Shown piece by piece: positions 30,956-38,529 of a stretch of DNA of 40,459 nt. The notes under the pieces were generated by a model. It was not told where the DNA came from, did not search any database, and was given only the letters and a program-made list of their open reading frames with translations. The stretch covers positions 1 through 40,459 of the forward strand of contig CALMSP010000287.1 in NCBI GenBank assembly GCA_937872405.1, given 5' to 3'. The DNA is from an uncultured Saprospiraceae bacterium (GTDB lineage: Bacteria; Bacteroidota; Bacteroidia; Chitinophagales; Saprospiraceae). Numbering within the stretch: the stretch's first letter is position 1; every line of letters starts with the position of its first letter. The position numbers and the translations under genes are program-made.

Positions 30956-32260
30956 ATGGAAATTCTTGCTATTATATTATTTATAAGTATTTTTATTCTG
31001 ATTTTATATGGCTATCCAGTTGCGTTTACATTGGGTGGGCTGTCTTTAATGTACGCTTTTTGTTTTTTGGAGCCAAGTGTGTTTGCTGCGCTGCCTTTGC
31101 GTATTATGGGGATCATGACGAATTACATATTAATAGCGGTACCATTATTTATTTACATGGGCATCATGTTGGAGCGTTCGGGCTTAGCCGAAAGTCTTTT
31201 AGAAACAATGGCTATCCTTTTTGGACGTATGCGGGGCGGCTTGGCGGTGGCGGTCGTTTTAGTTGGAGCGTTATTAGCGGCTTCCACAGGCATAGTAGGG
31301 GCCACCGTTGTTACAATGGGTTTAATCAGTCTGCCCACGATGCTTAAACGCGGCTACAAACCGGAGTTGGCTACCAGCGTTATCGCTGCGGCGGGCACCT
31401 TAGGGCAGATTATTCCTCCATCTATTGTATTGGTATTGTTGGGGAGCGTGCTCAATCGGCCGGTGGGGAGTTTATTTAAAGCAGCTTTTATACCTGGCTT
31501 ATTGCTGGTAGTTGCTTATCTGATGTATATTATTGGTATAGCATGGCTGCGGCCGCAGTATGCGCCAGCTATGCCGGCTGAAGAAGTACGGGTTTTTTTA
31601 GAAAAGAAGGGATTCGCTTGGCGTATAACGCGGGCGTTTATGATGCCATTGATTTTGATTGTGGCGGTGTTAGGGACTATTTTTTTTGGTGTGGGTGAGG
31701 CAACGCCGGCCGCTGGGGTCGGTGCGCTCGGTGCCACCTTGCTGACAATCGCGCAGAAGCGTTTCAATATCAAAGCATTGCGAACCGTAATGCAGGAGAC
31801 AACCCACCTAACCTCTATGGTATTCATGATTTTATTGGGGGCTACCACTTTTGCGCTGGTCTTTCGAGAGTTAGGGGGCGATATTTATTTAGCAGATGCT
31901 GTTAAACAGGCCAATCTTTCGCCAACGCTATTTCTGCTATTAGTCATGCTGGTTGTATTTATCGCTGGCTTTTTCATTGATTTTATTGAAATTATTTTTA
32001 TTATCGTGCCAGTAGTAGCGCCATTGTTTCAACAAATGGGCGTGGATTTGATCTGGGTGGGCATCCTATTAGCTATTAATTTACAAACCAGTTTTCTCAC
32101 GCCGCCCTTTGGGTTTTCCCTATTTTATCTAAAAGGCGTGGCGCCACCGCAGGTAACTACGCAGCATCTTTATAGAGGTATTGTGCCATTTGTCATTATT
32201 CAACTGCTATTTCTTTTGCTCATTGCATTATTTCCGGGCATTGTGCTGCACTATTCTTGA
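30956..32260 (+). CDS. dctM: TRAP transporter large permease (DctM)
   Basis: A 434-residue membrane protein of the DctM/Ion-transporter superfamily with about 11-12 helices, the ion- and substrate-translocating subunit of a TRAP transporter. Family motifs are seen in order: PLFIYMGIMLERSGLAESLL (49-68 region), ASTGIVGATVVTMGLISLPT, AAAGTLGQIIPPSIVLVLLG, GEATPAAGVGALGA, FIDFIEIIFIIVPVVAPLFQ and NLQTSFLTPPFGFSLFYLKG. The length is normal. It is co-transcribed with dctQ. The gene overlaps the 3' end of the convergent prfB by 10 bases. With DctP absent locally, the substrate cannot be guessed; the binding protein could be elsewhere in the genome. Confidence 0.95.
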   Translation: MEILAIILFISIFILILYGYPVAFTLGGLSLMYAFCFLEPSVFAALPLRIMGIMTNYILIAVPLFIYMGIMLERSGLAESLLETMAILFGRMRGGLAVAVVLVGALLAASTGIVGATVVTMGLISLPTMLKRGYKPELATSVIAAAGTLGQIIPPSIVLVLLGSVLNRPVGSLFKAAFIPGLLLVVAYLMYIIGIAWLRPQYAPAMPAEEVRVFLEKKGFAWRITRAFMMPLILIVAVLGTIFFGVGEATPAAGVGALGATLLTIAQKRFNIKALRTVMQETTHLTSMVFMILLGATTFALVFRELGGDIYLADAVKQANLSPTLFLLLVMLVVFIAGFFIDFIEIIFIIVPVVAPLFQQMGVDLIWVGILLAINLQTSFLTPPFGFSLFYLKGVAPPQVTTQHLYRGIVPFVIIQLLFLLLIALFPGIVLHYS

Positions 32261-33346
32261 TACTCGGCTTCTTCATGGTGCATCAAAAAAGCCTTGAGGA
32301 AATCGTCGAGATCACCATCGAGTACGGCATCGGTTTGGCTGGTCTGGTGGCCAGTTCTATGATCCTTCACGCGGCGGTCGTCCAATACGTAGCTACGTAT
32401 CTGCGACCCCCATTCGTTTTTCATTTTGCCCGATTCTACCTTTTCTTTTTCTGCAAGTTGCTTGGCCAGCTCTTGTTCGTACAAGCGCGATTTTAACATG
32501 ACTAAGGCCTTTTCGCGGTTTTGAATTTGCGAGCGCTCCTGTTGGCATTCTACGACAATCCCCGACGGGATGTGCCGAACACGCACGGCTGATTCCGTTT
32601 TGTTGACATGCTGACCGCCCGCACCGCTTGCCCGAAAGGTATCCCACTCTAAATCAGTTGGATTGATTTGCACTTCAATTCGTTCGTCAATCAAGGGGTG
32701 TACAAATACAGAGGCGAAAGATGTCATGCGCTTGCCTTGTGAATTATAAGGGCTTACGCGCACCAAGCGATGCACGCCGTTTTCACCTTTAAGTAGGCCA
32801 TAGGCAAAGTCGCCGACGATTTCCAATTCAGCAGATTTGATTCCTGCCACGTCGCCATCTTGACGATTTAACTCGCTGACCTTAAATCCTTTTGATTCTG
32901 CCCACATCAGGTACATGCGCAACAGCATATCGGCCCAATCGCAGGCTTCCGTACCTCCGGCGCCAGCATTAATTTCGAGGATGCAGCCAAGCTCATCTTC
33001 GGGTTGATTGAGCGTGGAGTGAAATTCTAAGTCATCCACCGCTGCCAAAGCCTCAGCATACTTTTGATCTACTTCTTCTTCACTCACTTCCCCTTCTTTC
33101 TGAAATTCGAGTAGCACCTCTGTATCCTCCACATGGCGGGCTACCCTGTTGTATTGTGCTACCCAGTTTTTATGACTTTTTAATACCTTGAGCACATTCT
33201 GAGCCGCTTTAGGGTCATCCCAGAAGCCTGGGTTGAGGGTCAATTGTTCTTTATCTTCGATTTGGATGAGGCGTTCATCCACGTCAAAGATACCTCCTTA
33301 GAGCAGCCAACCTGTCTTGCAGGCTTTTAAGTTGTTCGATGGTCAT
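32251..33346 (-). CDS. prfB: Peptide chain release factor 2, with programmed +1 frameshift
   Basis: RF2 releases the peptide at UGA and UAA codons. The long frame (32251-33282) lacks a proper start, but the 20 codons before it begin at ATG 33344-33346 (MTIEQLKSLQDRLAALRRYL) and end at an in-frame TGA (33284-33286). A +1 slip on CTT-TGA-C gives Leu-Asp and continues into the main frame, making 364 residues. The GGQ loop that triggers hydrolysis is RASGAGGQHVNKTESAVRV, at about 243-245. The stop-recognition tripeptide, normally SPF in RF2, reads SPY here (198-200; bases 32746-32754). The frameshift is autoregulatory: when RF2 is scarce, ribosomes pause at TGA and slip. The gene ends inside dctM by 10 bases (convergent). 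The FKBP gene lies upstream on the same strand, with a strong hairpin in between. Confidence 0.95.
33283..33299 (-). promoter_or_regulatory. prfB programmed frameshift site
   Basis: The minus strand reads AAGGAGGTATCTTTGAC: a Shine-Dalgarno-like AAGGAGG (33293-33299), three bases of spacer, slippery CTT (33287-33289), stop TGA (33284-33286) and a following C that strengthens slipping. This is the classical RF2 arrangement. Codons 1-20 upstream and the RF2 body downstream lie in the two frames joined by it. Confidence 0.93.
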
Positions 33347-33360
33347 CTACATTTAATTTT

Positions 33361-33400
33361 TTCAGATGTGGCCAGGTTTTTCGAACTGACCACGTCTGAA
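33361..33400. repeat. 15-bp imperfect palindrome between the FKBP gene and prfB (possible REP-like element)
   Basis: Arms TTCAGATGTGGCCAG (33361-33375) and CTGACCACGTCTGAA (33386-33400) pair at 14 of 15 positions (one wobble, one mismatch) around the 10-base loop GTTTTTCGAA. It is the strongest hairpin I see in the window. It lies 14 bases after the FKBP stop and 14 bases before the prfB ATG on the minus strand. No T-run follows on that strand. It could terminate FKBP transcripts, shape the prfB leader, or be one copy of a dispersed palindromic element. Confidence 0.6.
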
Positions 33401-33414
33401 TATTTTAAATACCC

Positions 33415-34320
33415 TTAATTCGCTTTTTCGAGTTCTACGTAGAATATCAATTCTGCATTCTCTGGTATTACAGGAGGTGAGCCAGCGGCACCGTAGCCCA
33501 GTTCGGCAGGAATGAACAAGGTAGCCTTGCCGCCTTCTTTCAGTAGGGCAATACCTTCATCCCAGCCTGGAATTACTTGCCCTTTGCCCAATTGGAATGT
33601 GAATGCTACACCACGCTCAAACGAATTGTCGAACATGTTACCGTCGCGTAGTGCGCCATAATATTGCACACTCACTAATTTGTCTGCTTTGGCAGACTTA
33701 CCGTTTCCTGGATCGTGCAGAATGTATTTCAGACCAGAAGCCGTAGTTTTAATTTGGCTGCCCAGTTTGCCACCTACATAATCCGAGATAGTTTTGCTCA
33801 CCATTGCAGCAATTTCTGGCACTCGGGCCTGAGCGGCTTCCCGTTTGACCCGTTCCTCTTCGCGTTGCTTTTCGTTGGCTATTGCGAATTCTTCGGCATT
33901 TTTTATATCAATAGCCACTACATCGTAGTACATCACTTTGGCATTTTCAAACCCAGGTGGCTTGTTTGGTAGGGTGTCAATATTAATGAATATCGTCACG
34001 CTATCGCCCACAGCCATTAGGCGCAGTACTTCTTCCACCGGTGAAGGTTTGCGACTGCCGAAGCCCAACTCCGCTTCTTCGGTAGGGATTTGTAAAAATG
34101 GAGCCGTAGCGCCCATTTCGCGGCTGGCATAAAACACCGAGTCGCCATTTCGCATTTGCGCATGGAAATAGACATAATCGCCGGGTTTTGCCTTTCGACC
34201 GTCAGAGTTCGTGTGCATCACGTACTCATAACCACTTGGCGTCACTTTTACTTCTTCTTTTTTGCATCCTATAGCAAAAAGCATGGAAGCAATGGCAAAA
34301 TAAACAAAGGTAAGTCTCAT
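33415..34320 (-). CDS. Lipoprotein FKBP-type peptidyl-prolyl isomerase, two FKBP domains
   Basis: A 301-residue envelope protein. A lipoprotein signal ends in the lipobox AIGC (Cys19), followed by KKEE. An N-terminal FKBP-like domain (about 30-140; KPGDYVYFHAQMRNGDSVFY, VEEVLRLMAVGDSVTIFI) looks degenerate. A charged helical linker (about 140-170) leads to a standard FKBP domain (about 195-301: VSVQYYGALRDGNMFDNSFE, QVIPGWDEGIALLKEGGKA, IPAELGYGA) that retains the aromatic pocket residues. It would catalyse cis-trans prolyl isomerisation or act as a chaperone for exported proteins. In gliding Bacteroidota the lipoprotein GldI is an FKBP-like protein; this could be a relative, but I cannot confirm it. 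nrnA is 51 bases upstream on the same strand, and prfB lies downstream beyond a hairpin. Confidence 0.9.
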   Translation of the reverse strand: MRLTFVYFAIASMLFAIGCKKEEVKVTPSGYEYVMHTNSDGRKAKPGDYVYFHAQMRNGDSVFYASREMGATAPFLQIPTEEAELGFGSRKPSPVEEVLRLMAVGDSVTIFINIDTLPNKPPGFENAKVMYYDVVAIDIKNAEEFAIANEKQREEERVKREAAQARVPEIAAMVSKTISDYVGGKLGSQIKTTASGLKYILHDPGNGKSAKADKLVSVQYYGALRDGNMFDNSFERGVAFTFQLGKGQVIPGWDEGIALLKEGGKATLFIPAELGYGAAGSPPVIPENAELIFYVELEKAN

Positions 34321-34371
34321 AAAAAATTGTTTGTTAACGTTTTACGATTTTATGATAATGAAATGTAATCA

Positions 34372-35376
34372 TCACCCCATCAACTTCTCTTTATACTCCG
34401 GTAGTGCGTCCTTCAAGATTTTAACGGTAGCACGCAGGGATTGAAAAGAGTAGCCACCAGATGCGTTTTTATGGCCGCCGCCACGAAAGTATTTACGCGC
34501 AATCTCTTGCACCGAAAAATCGCCTTTAGAGCGCAGCGACAGTTTTATGATCGTGGGCTGTTCCATAATGAACACCGCCATTTTTACATTTTTTATTTTA
34601 AGTAGATAATTTACAATACCTTCGGTGTCACCTCTCTTGATATCAAAGCGTTCGTAATCATCTTTTGTGAGCACAATAAGCCCCGTGTTATATTCTTCCA
34701 AGATTTCCATACGTCGGTTGAGGCAGTGCCCCAGCAGGCGCAGGTGTTTTTCCTGCAAACTATTGAAAATAAGGTCTTGTAAGGTATAATCATCCACGCC
34801 CATTTCGATCAAATTAGCTACCAAGCGAAACAAGCGGGGCGAAGTGCCATATTTAAAAGAACCTGTATCCGTGAGGATGCCTGTAAAAATGCATTCTGCT
34901 ACGGTTCGATTTATTCTGTTGCGATCTCCCAATCGGTCTATAAAGTCAAAAATCATTTCGCAAGTAGAGCTGGCGCTGGTATCCGATATCAAATAATCCG
35001 AACAATTCTCTGGGTACAAATGATGGTCAATCATAATTTTGGTGCAAGGGAGCGGTGTTATGAGGTCGCCCAGCTTATCAATACGGTCCATCGCATTAAA
35101 ATCTAAAAAAAAGATCAGATCGGCGCGTTCTATCAATTCTTTCGAGCGTTCGGGATCTTCATCAAAAATTACAATACGTTGCACATCCTGCATCCATTCC
35201 AAAAAATCAGGGTATTCCGAAGGCGAAATCATATTGACAGTGTGCCCTAATTGTACCAGATAATGATACATGGCTAAAGAGGCGCCAATTGCATCGCCAT
35301 CGGGGTTGCGATGGGTTGTGATGACTACGTCTTTTGGAACCGCAAGCAGTTCGCGTATTTCGTGCAGGTACTCCAT
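34372..35376 (-). CDS. nrnA: DHH/DHHA1 phosphoesterase, NrnA-type oligoribonuclease/pAp phosphatase
   Basis: A 334-residue cytoplasmic phosphoesterase. The N-terminal DHH domain shows THRNPDGDAIGASLAMYHYL (21-40; His22, Asp26 and Asp28 are metal ligands), FFLDFNAMDRI (89-99) and the name-giving MIDHHLYPE (115-123). The C-terminal DHHA1 domain ends with YFRGGGHKNASGGYSFQ, the substrate-binding glycine motif. Family members hydrolyse short RNA oligonucleotides and 3'-phosphoadenosine 5'-phosphate. The length (about 315-340) is typical. It is divergent from ndk (205 bases between starts) and likely co-transcribed with the FKBP lipoprotein gene 51 bases downstream. GdpP-like c-di-AMP phosphodiesterases are excluded because membrane and GGDEF-like domains are missing. 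Confidence 0.92.
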   Translation of the reverse strand: MEYLHEIRELLAVPKDVVITTHRNPDGDAIGASLAMYHYLVQLGHTVNMISPSEYPDFLEWMQDVQRIVIFDEDPERSKELIERADLIFFLDFNAMDRIDKLGDLITPLPCTKIMIDHHLYPENCSDYLISDTSASSTCEMIFDFIDRLGDRNRINRTVAECIFTGILTDTGSFKYGTSPRLFRLVANLIEMGVDDYTLQDLIFNSLQEKHLRLLGHCLNRRMEILEEYNTGLIVLTKDDYERFDIKRGDTEGIVNYLLKIKNVKMAVFIMEQPTIIKLSLRSKGDFSVQEIARKYFRGGGHKNASGGYSFQSLRATVKILKDALPEYKEKLMG

Positions 35377-35445
35377 ATACTGTTGCTAAAATCAAGATGC
35401 GAAGTTGACAAAAAATAGGAAATTAACCAAAATTTATACGCTGGG

Positions 35446-35478
35446 TTTACGATGATTAGGACAGTTTGTTTAGTTTTG
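35446..35478 (+). promoter_or_regulatory. Candidate Bacteroidota-type promoter for ndk
   Basis: TAGTTTTG (35471-35478) matches TAnnTTTG exactly. TTTA (35446-35449) is one base from the -33 box, at 21 bases spacing. Transcription would start near 35484, leaving a leader of about 98 bases that contains the three-copy repeat described separately. Confidence 0.42.
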
Positions 35479-35479
35479 C

Positions 35480-35540
35480 ATCGCTTTTAAAATCGCTTTT
35501 GAACAGAAATTACTCATAAGTGCTTGAAAAAAAGCGATTT
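35480..35540 (+). repeat. Three-copy repeat in the ndk leader (two direct, one inverted)
   Basis: ATCGCTTTT occurs at 35480-35488 and again at 35492-35500; its inverted form AAAAGCGAT is at 35530-35538. The second copy extends to an 11-bp perfect arm, AAATCGCTTTT (35490-35500) against AAAAGCGATTT (35530-35540), with a 29-base loop. In RNA either upstream copy could pair with the downstream one, giving two mutually exclusive hairpins about 40-100 bases before the ndk ATG. In DNA it could be a binding site. Confidence 0.45.
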
Positions 35541-35581
35541 ATAGCGCTAATCCAATTACAAAACTTAAATGCTTTTTTGCA

Positions 35582-36001
35582 ATGGCTGGCAACAAAACAT
35601 TCACTATGATCAAGCCCGATGCGGTGCAAGCAGGGCATGTCGGTGCTATTTTGGCTCAAATTAATCAGGCAGGGTTCCGCATTGTAGCGATGAAACTGAC
35701 GCAATTATCAAAAGAGAAGGCTGGAGCATTTTACGAGGTACACAAAGAGCGCCCTTTTTATGGCGAATTGGTTGATTTTATGTCTTCGGGCCCGATCGTA
35801 GCAGCAATTTTAGAGAAAGACAATGCCGTAGAGGATTTCCGTAAGCTGATTGGCGCTACTGACCCAGCGAAGGCAGAACCAGGCACGATTCGTGCGTTGT
35901 ACGCAAAAAACGTGGGCGAAAATGCCGTTCATGGTTCCGATTCGGATGAAAATGCCGCTATTGAGAGTGCTTTCCATTTTGCGGTCACCGAGATGTTTTG
36001 A
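35582..36001 (+). CDS. ndk: Nucleoside diphosphate kinase
   Basis: A 139-residue cytoplasmic enzyme that moves the terminal phosphate of ATP to other (d)NDPs through a phospho-histidine. The catalytic NAVHGSDS (114-121, His117) is intact, as are [16 protein letters not shown] (8-23), the [13 protein letters not shown] stretch and the [17 protein letters not shown] segment. The length is normal (about 140). The ATG at 35582 gives [14 protein letters not shown]. It is divergent from nrnA and convergent with the TM2-domain gene (28-base gap), so it is probably monocistronic, with its own promoter and structured leader. Confidence 0.97.
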   Translation: MAGNKTFTMIKPDAVQAGHVGAILAQINQAGFRIVAMKLTQLSKEKAGAFYEVHKERPFYGELVDFMSSGPIVAAILEKDNAVEDFRKLIGATDPAKAEPGTIRALYAKNVGENAVHGSDSDENAAIESAFHFAVTEMF

Positions 36002-36029
36002 GTATAAATTCATCAGGAGAGCAACACCT

Positions 36030-36794
36030 TTAACGCTGGGATAGAATTTTTTCTTTGTGCCGAGCGAATTCTTCTTCTGTAAGGATTCCTCGGTCACGCA
36101 GCTCGCCCAATTTGATAATCTGATCGAGTAAATCATTTACGGGCGCTGTGTTATCAGGGGGTAGCGTATTTGCCTGATTCAGTTCATATTGATAACCATT
36201 AGCCACAAAGTCAGCGTATTCTGGTTGTGTACGTAGGTAAGCCAGCGCATCATGGGTGCCAATTTTTTCCAGATGCCCAAAACCATACGTTACTGCCATC
36301 GAAAGGTGCTGAAAGGCCAAACTTTTTCGTTCGAGCACAGCGTAGCAGCAAGCAATGTTAAAATGCGTAGCAGCGTCATTGGGCTGCATGCGTAATACTT
36401 GCTGAAATTCGGCAATCGCTCCTTCAAAATCATACGCTCGGAATTTTTCCACGCCCTTTCGTTTGTAAGCACTCACCGTTTCATTTCCAGAGGGCAAGGC
36501 GTAAGGCTCAGGCGCACTGGCTGTACTCTGCTGCTCCAATCGAATCCATTTCCGGTTGTAGCGCTCATCAAAATTTTGTTGTGGCATCACAGCCAGCAAA
36601 ACGCTATCAATAAAGCCCAGTATGGCGGGTATGGCAATGAAAGGCGGTGCTCCGGGGGCATCCATAGCAACAAAGCCAAATACAAAAAATAAGAAATATA
36701 GCATGCCCAGAAATCGCTGTCCTAAATAGAAGCGATGCACGCCGAATATCCCTAAGAAAAAAGCCAAGATGGCCGCTACATATTTATTTCTCAT
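36030..36794 (-). CDS. TM2-domain membrane protein with TPR-like and SHOCT segments
   Basis: A 254-residue protein. Residues 1-70 form a TM2 domain: RNKYVAAILAFFLGIFGVHR (2-21), then FYLGQRFLGMLYFLFFVFGF and a second hydrophobic stretch to about 70, a two-helix hairpin of unknown function. Residues about 108-200 resemble one or two tetratricopeptide repeats (YKRKGVEKFRAYDFEGAIAE and LRMQPNDAATHFNIACCYAV). Residues about 222-253 are a SHOCT motif (LLDQIIKLGELRDRGILTEE, then EFARHKEKIL), usually an oligomerisation tail. The order suggests an inner-membrane anchor with a cytosolic protein-binding arm. No pathway is implied by its neighbours. The coordinates and the ATG at 36792-36794 are well supported; the function is unknown. 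Confidence 0.85.
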   Translation of the reverse strand: MRNKYVAAILAFFLGIFGVHRFYLGQRFLGMLYFLFFVFGFVAMDAPGAPPFIAIPAILGFIDSVLLAVMPQQNFDERYNRKWIRLEQQSTASAPEPYALPSGNETVSAYKRKGVEKFRAYDFEGAIAEFQQVLRMQPNDAATHFNIACCYAVLERKSLAFQHLSMAVTYGFGHLEKIGTHDALAYLRTQPEYADFVANGYQYELNQANTLPPDNTAPVNDLLDQIIKLGELRDRGILTEEEFARHKEKILSQR

Positions 36795-36934
36795 GAATCT
36801 GCACTTTATGATCGCAAGATAGGGCGTCTGTATTTTTGATGCTACATCTTTTAGATAAAGGTACAGATTTCGACGTAAAAATATTTATATAATCAGGATG
36901 AACAGGGATATTTTGATGACAGGGGATGTCGTTG

Positions 36935-38500
36935 TTATAATTTTATCATGCGCTGTGTTTTTTGTTGATTGTCAATTTGTAAACGATAAAAATAAGCGCC
37001 AGAGGGCCACCTGCCAGTTTGAAAACGAATCTGATGTTCGCCACTATCTACCTGCTTGTTAAGGAGTACTTCCAGTTCGCTGCCCAGCGAGTCAAATACA
37101 CTGAGGCGCACCCAAGCCTGCCGAGGCAACTGAAAAGCCACTGTAACTTGTTCGCGAAACGGATTTGGAAAACTTTGAATATTTAATTCATTAATAGCCA
37201 AAGAATTTTGTGTAGAAGTGGTTACAGAACAAGGTTGAATAAGGGGCAGTTTTTGAAAATTGTCGTGTAGCAGGCTGCGCACATTATCCGCGCTCACGCC
37301 AAACCAGTCCTGAAGGATCGAGCCATATACATCTCGGAAATCATGCTGCATCGGTACACCCTCTTCTGGCCCAACGTTAGGATGGATGAGTGGATTGTCC
37401 CCCAGTACCGTTGGATTAATGCAAGAACCAAACAATAGCATCGGTGCGGCGGTGCCGTGGTCGGTACCAAAACTTTCATTGGAGCGAATTTTACGACCAA
37501 ACTCGGAAAAGGTCATCCCAACTACCCGATGCTCAAGCCCTTGTAAGCGCAAATCATTCTGAAAAGATCCAATAGCATCAGAAAGACGCTCCAGCAAATC
37601 GCTGTGCTCGCCTACCATGGTGTTGCCTTCCACCACCTGATTGGCGTGCGTATCGAAACCACCAATATTCACAATGTAAATCTTAGTTTGCAACCCACCG
37701 GAAACGAGCAATGCGACGTTTTTCAACTGTTGCGCAAGTCGGTTGGTAGTGGTGTATTCCGCCTGGTTGCTACCGCGGTTGGCTGCTGCCATGATGGTGC
37801 TGGAATAGGCGTTGGTTTGGGCAATAGAAATGCGCAGAAAAGCTAACTCACTCCCATAAGGGGTGTCAGGTAGCTCGCTGCCTTCACCTTCCGTGAGCGG
37901 AAAAAGATTGGAAGGGTCTTCTACCGTCATACCATAATTCGACACCAGCCCTTGGCAGGTTTCGGATACGAGGCTACCCATTGTAATGGCAAAGGGATGC
38001 GGATGCGCTTCATTCGGATAGTCATCTGGGAAACTTGGGTAACGCTCATCAAAATAGCGCCCTATCCAGCCGCTGTTCCAGAATTCGTTGGCCGGTGAGC
38101 CGGAAGTCCAAATATCCGTAGAGCGGAAATGCGAGCGGTTCTGATTCGGATAGCCTACACTTTGCACCACCCCGAAGCGCTCCTCCTTGTACAGCAATTC
38201 CAGCTTTTTCATTGCTGGGTGCAATCCGGTTTTGTCTGTGAGTCTAAGCACTTGGTTTTCAGGTATTAAAATATTATTTCTTACCGCAGCCAATGCACTG
38301 TATTGGTCGCGTGGAATGATCATATTCAACCCGTCGTTGCCGCCATTCATTTGCACAATTACCAGCACGCGATCGCTTTCTTCCTCCATGCTATTGAATA
38401 CCGACCAAGGCGCTACGGCCGATAGGCGCATTCCATTGAGGAATATAGGTAGGCTCAAGGCAGTTGTACCTGCTGCTTTTATGAATTGTCTTCTTTTCAT
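36935..38500 (-). CDS. DUF1501 protein with Tat-type leader and T9SS type A sorting domain
   Basis: A 521-residue exported protein. The leader MKRRQFIKAAGTTALSLP carries a twin-arginine motif (RRQFIK) before a hydrophobic stretch, so export of the folded protein by Tat is likely. The DUF1501 domain (about 40-410) belongs to the alkaline-phosphatase/sulfatase-like superfamily; VIVQMNGGNDGLNMIIP, NIGGFDTHANQ and SFGTDHGTAAPMLLFG hold the expected metal-site Asp and His residues. Residues about 438-521 are a type A T9SS sorting domain (NIQSFPNPFREQVTVAFQ, SVFDSLG, GAYFYRLQI). Metal-dependent hydrolase activity is plausible but undemonstrated. It starts 29 bases after the stop of the DUF1800 gene; the two families are habitual partners, so they are surely co-transcribed. 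Confidence 0.9.
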   Translation of the reverse strand: MKRRQFIKAAGTTALSLPIFLNGMRLSAVAPWSVFNSMEEESDRVLVIVQMNGGNDGLNMIIPRDQYSALAAVRNNILIPENQVLRLTDKTGLHPAMKKLELLYKEERFGVVQSVGYPNQNRSHFRSTDIWTSGSPANEFWNSGWIGRYFDERYPSFPDDYPNEAHPHPFAITMGSLVSETCQGLVSNYGMTVEDPSNLFPLTEGEGSELPDTPYGSELAFLRISIAQTNAYSSTIMAAANRGSNQAEYTTTNRLAQQLKNVALLVSGGLQTKIYIVNIGGFDTHANQVVEGNTMVGEHSDLLERLSDAIGSFQNDLRLQGLEHRVVGMTFSEFGRKIRSNESFGTDHGTAAPMLLFGSCINPTVLGDNPLIHPNVGPEEGVPMQHDFRDVYGSILQDWFGVSADNVRSLLHDNFQKLPLIQPCSVTTSTQNSLAINELNIQSFPNPFREQVTVAFQLPRQAWVRLSVFDSLGSELEVLLNKQVDSGEHQIRFQTGRWPSGAYFYRLQIDNQQKTQRMIKL

Positions 38501-38529
38501 ATTATAGATAAATTTCAGGTGTTATTGGA

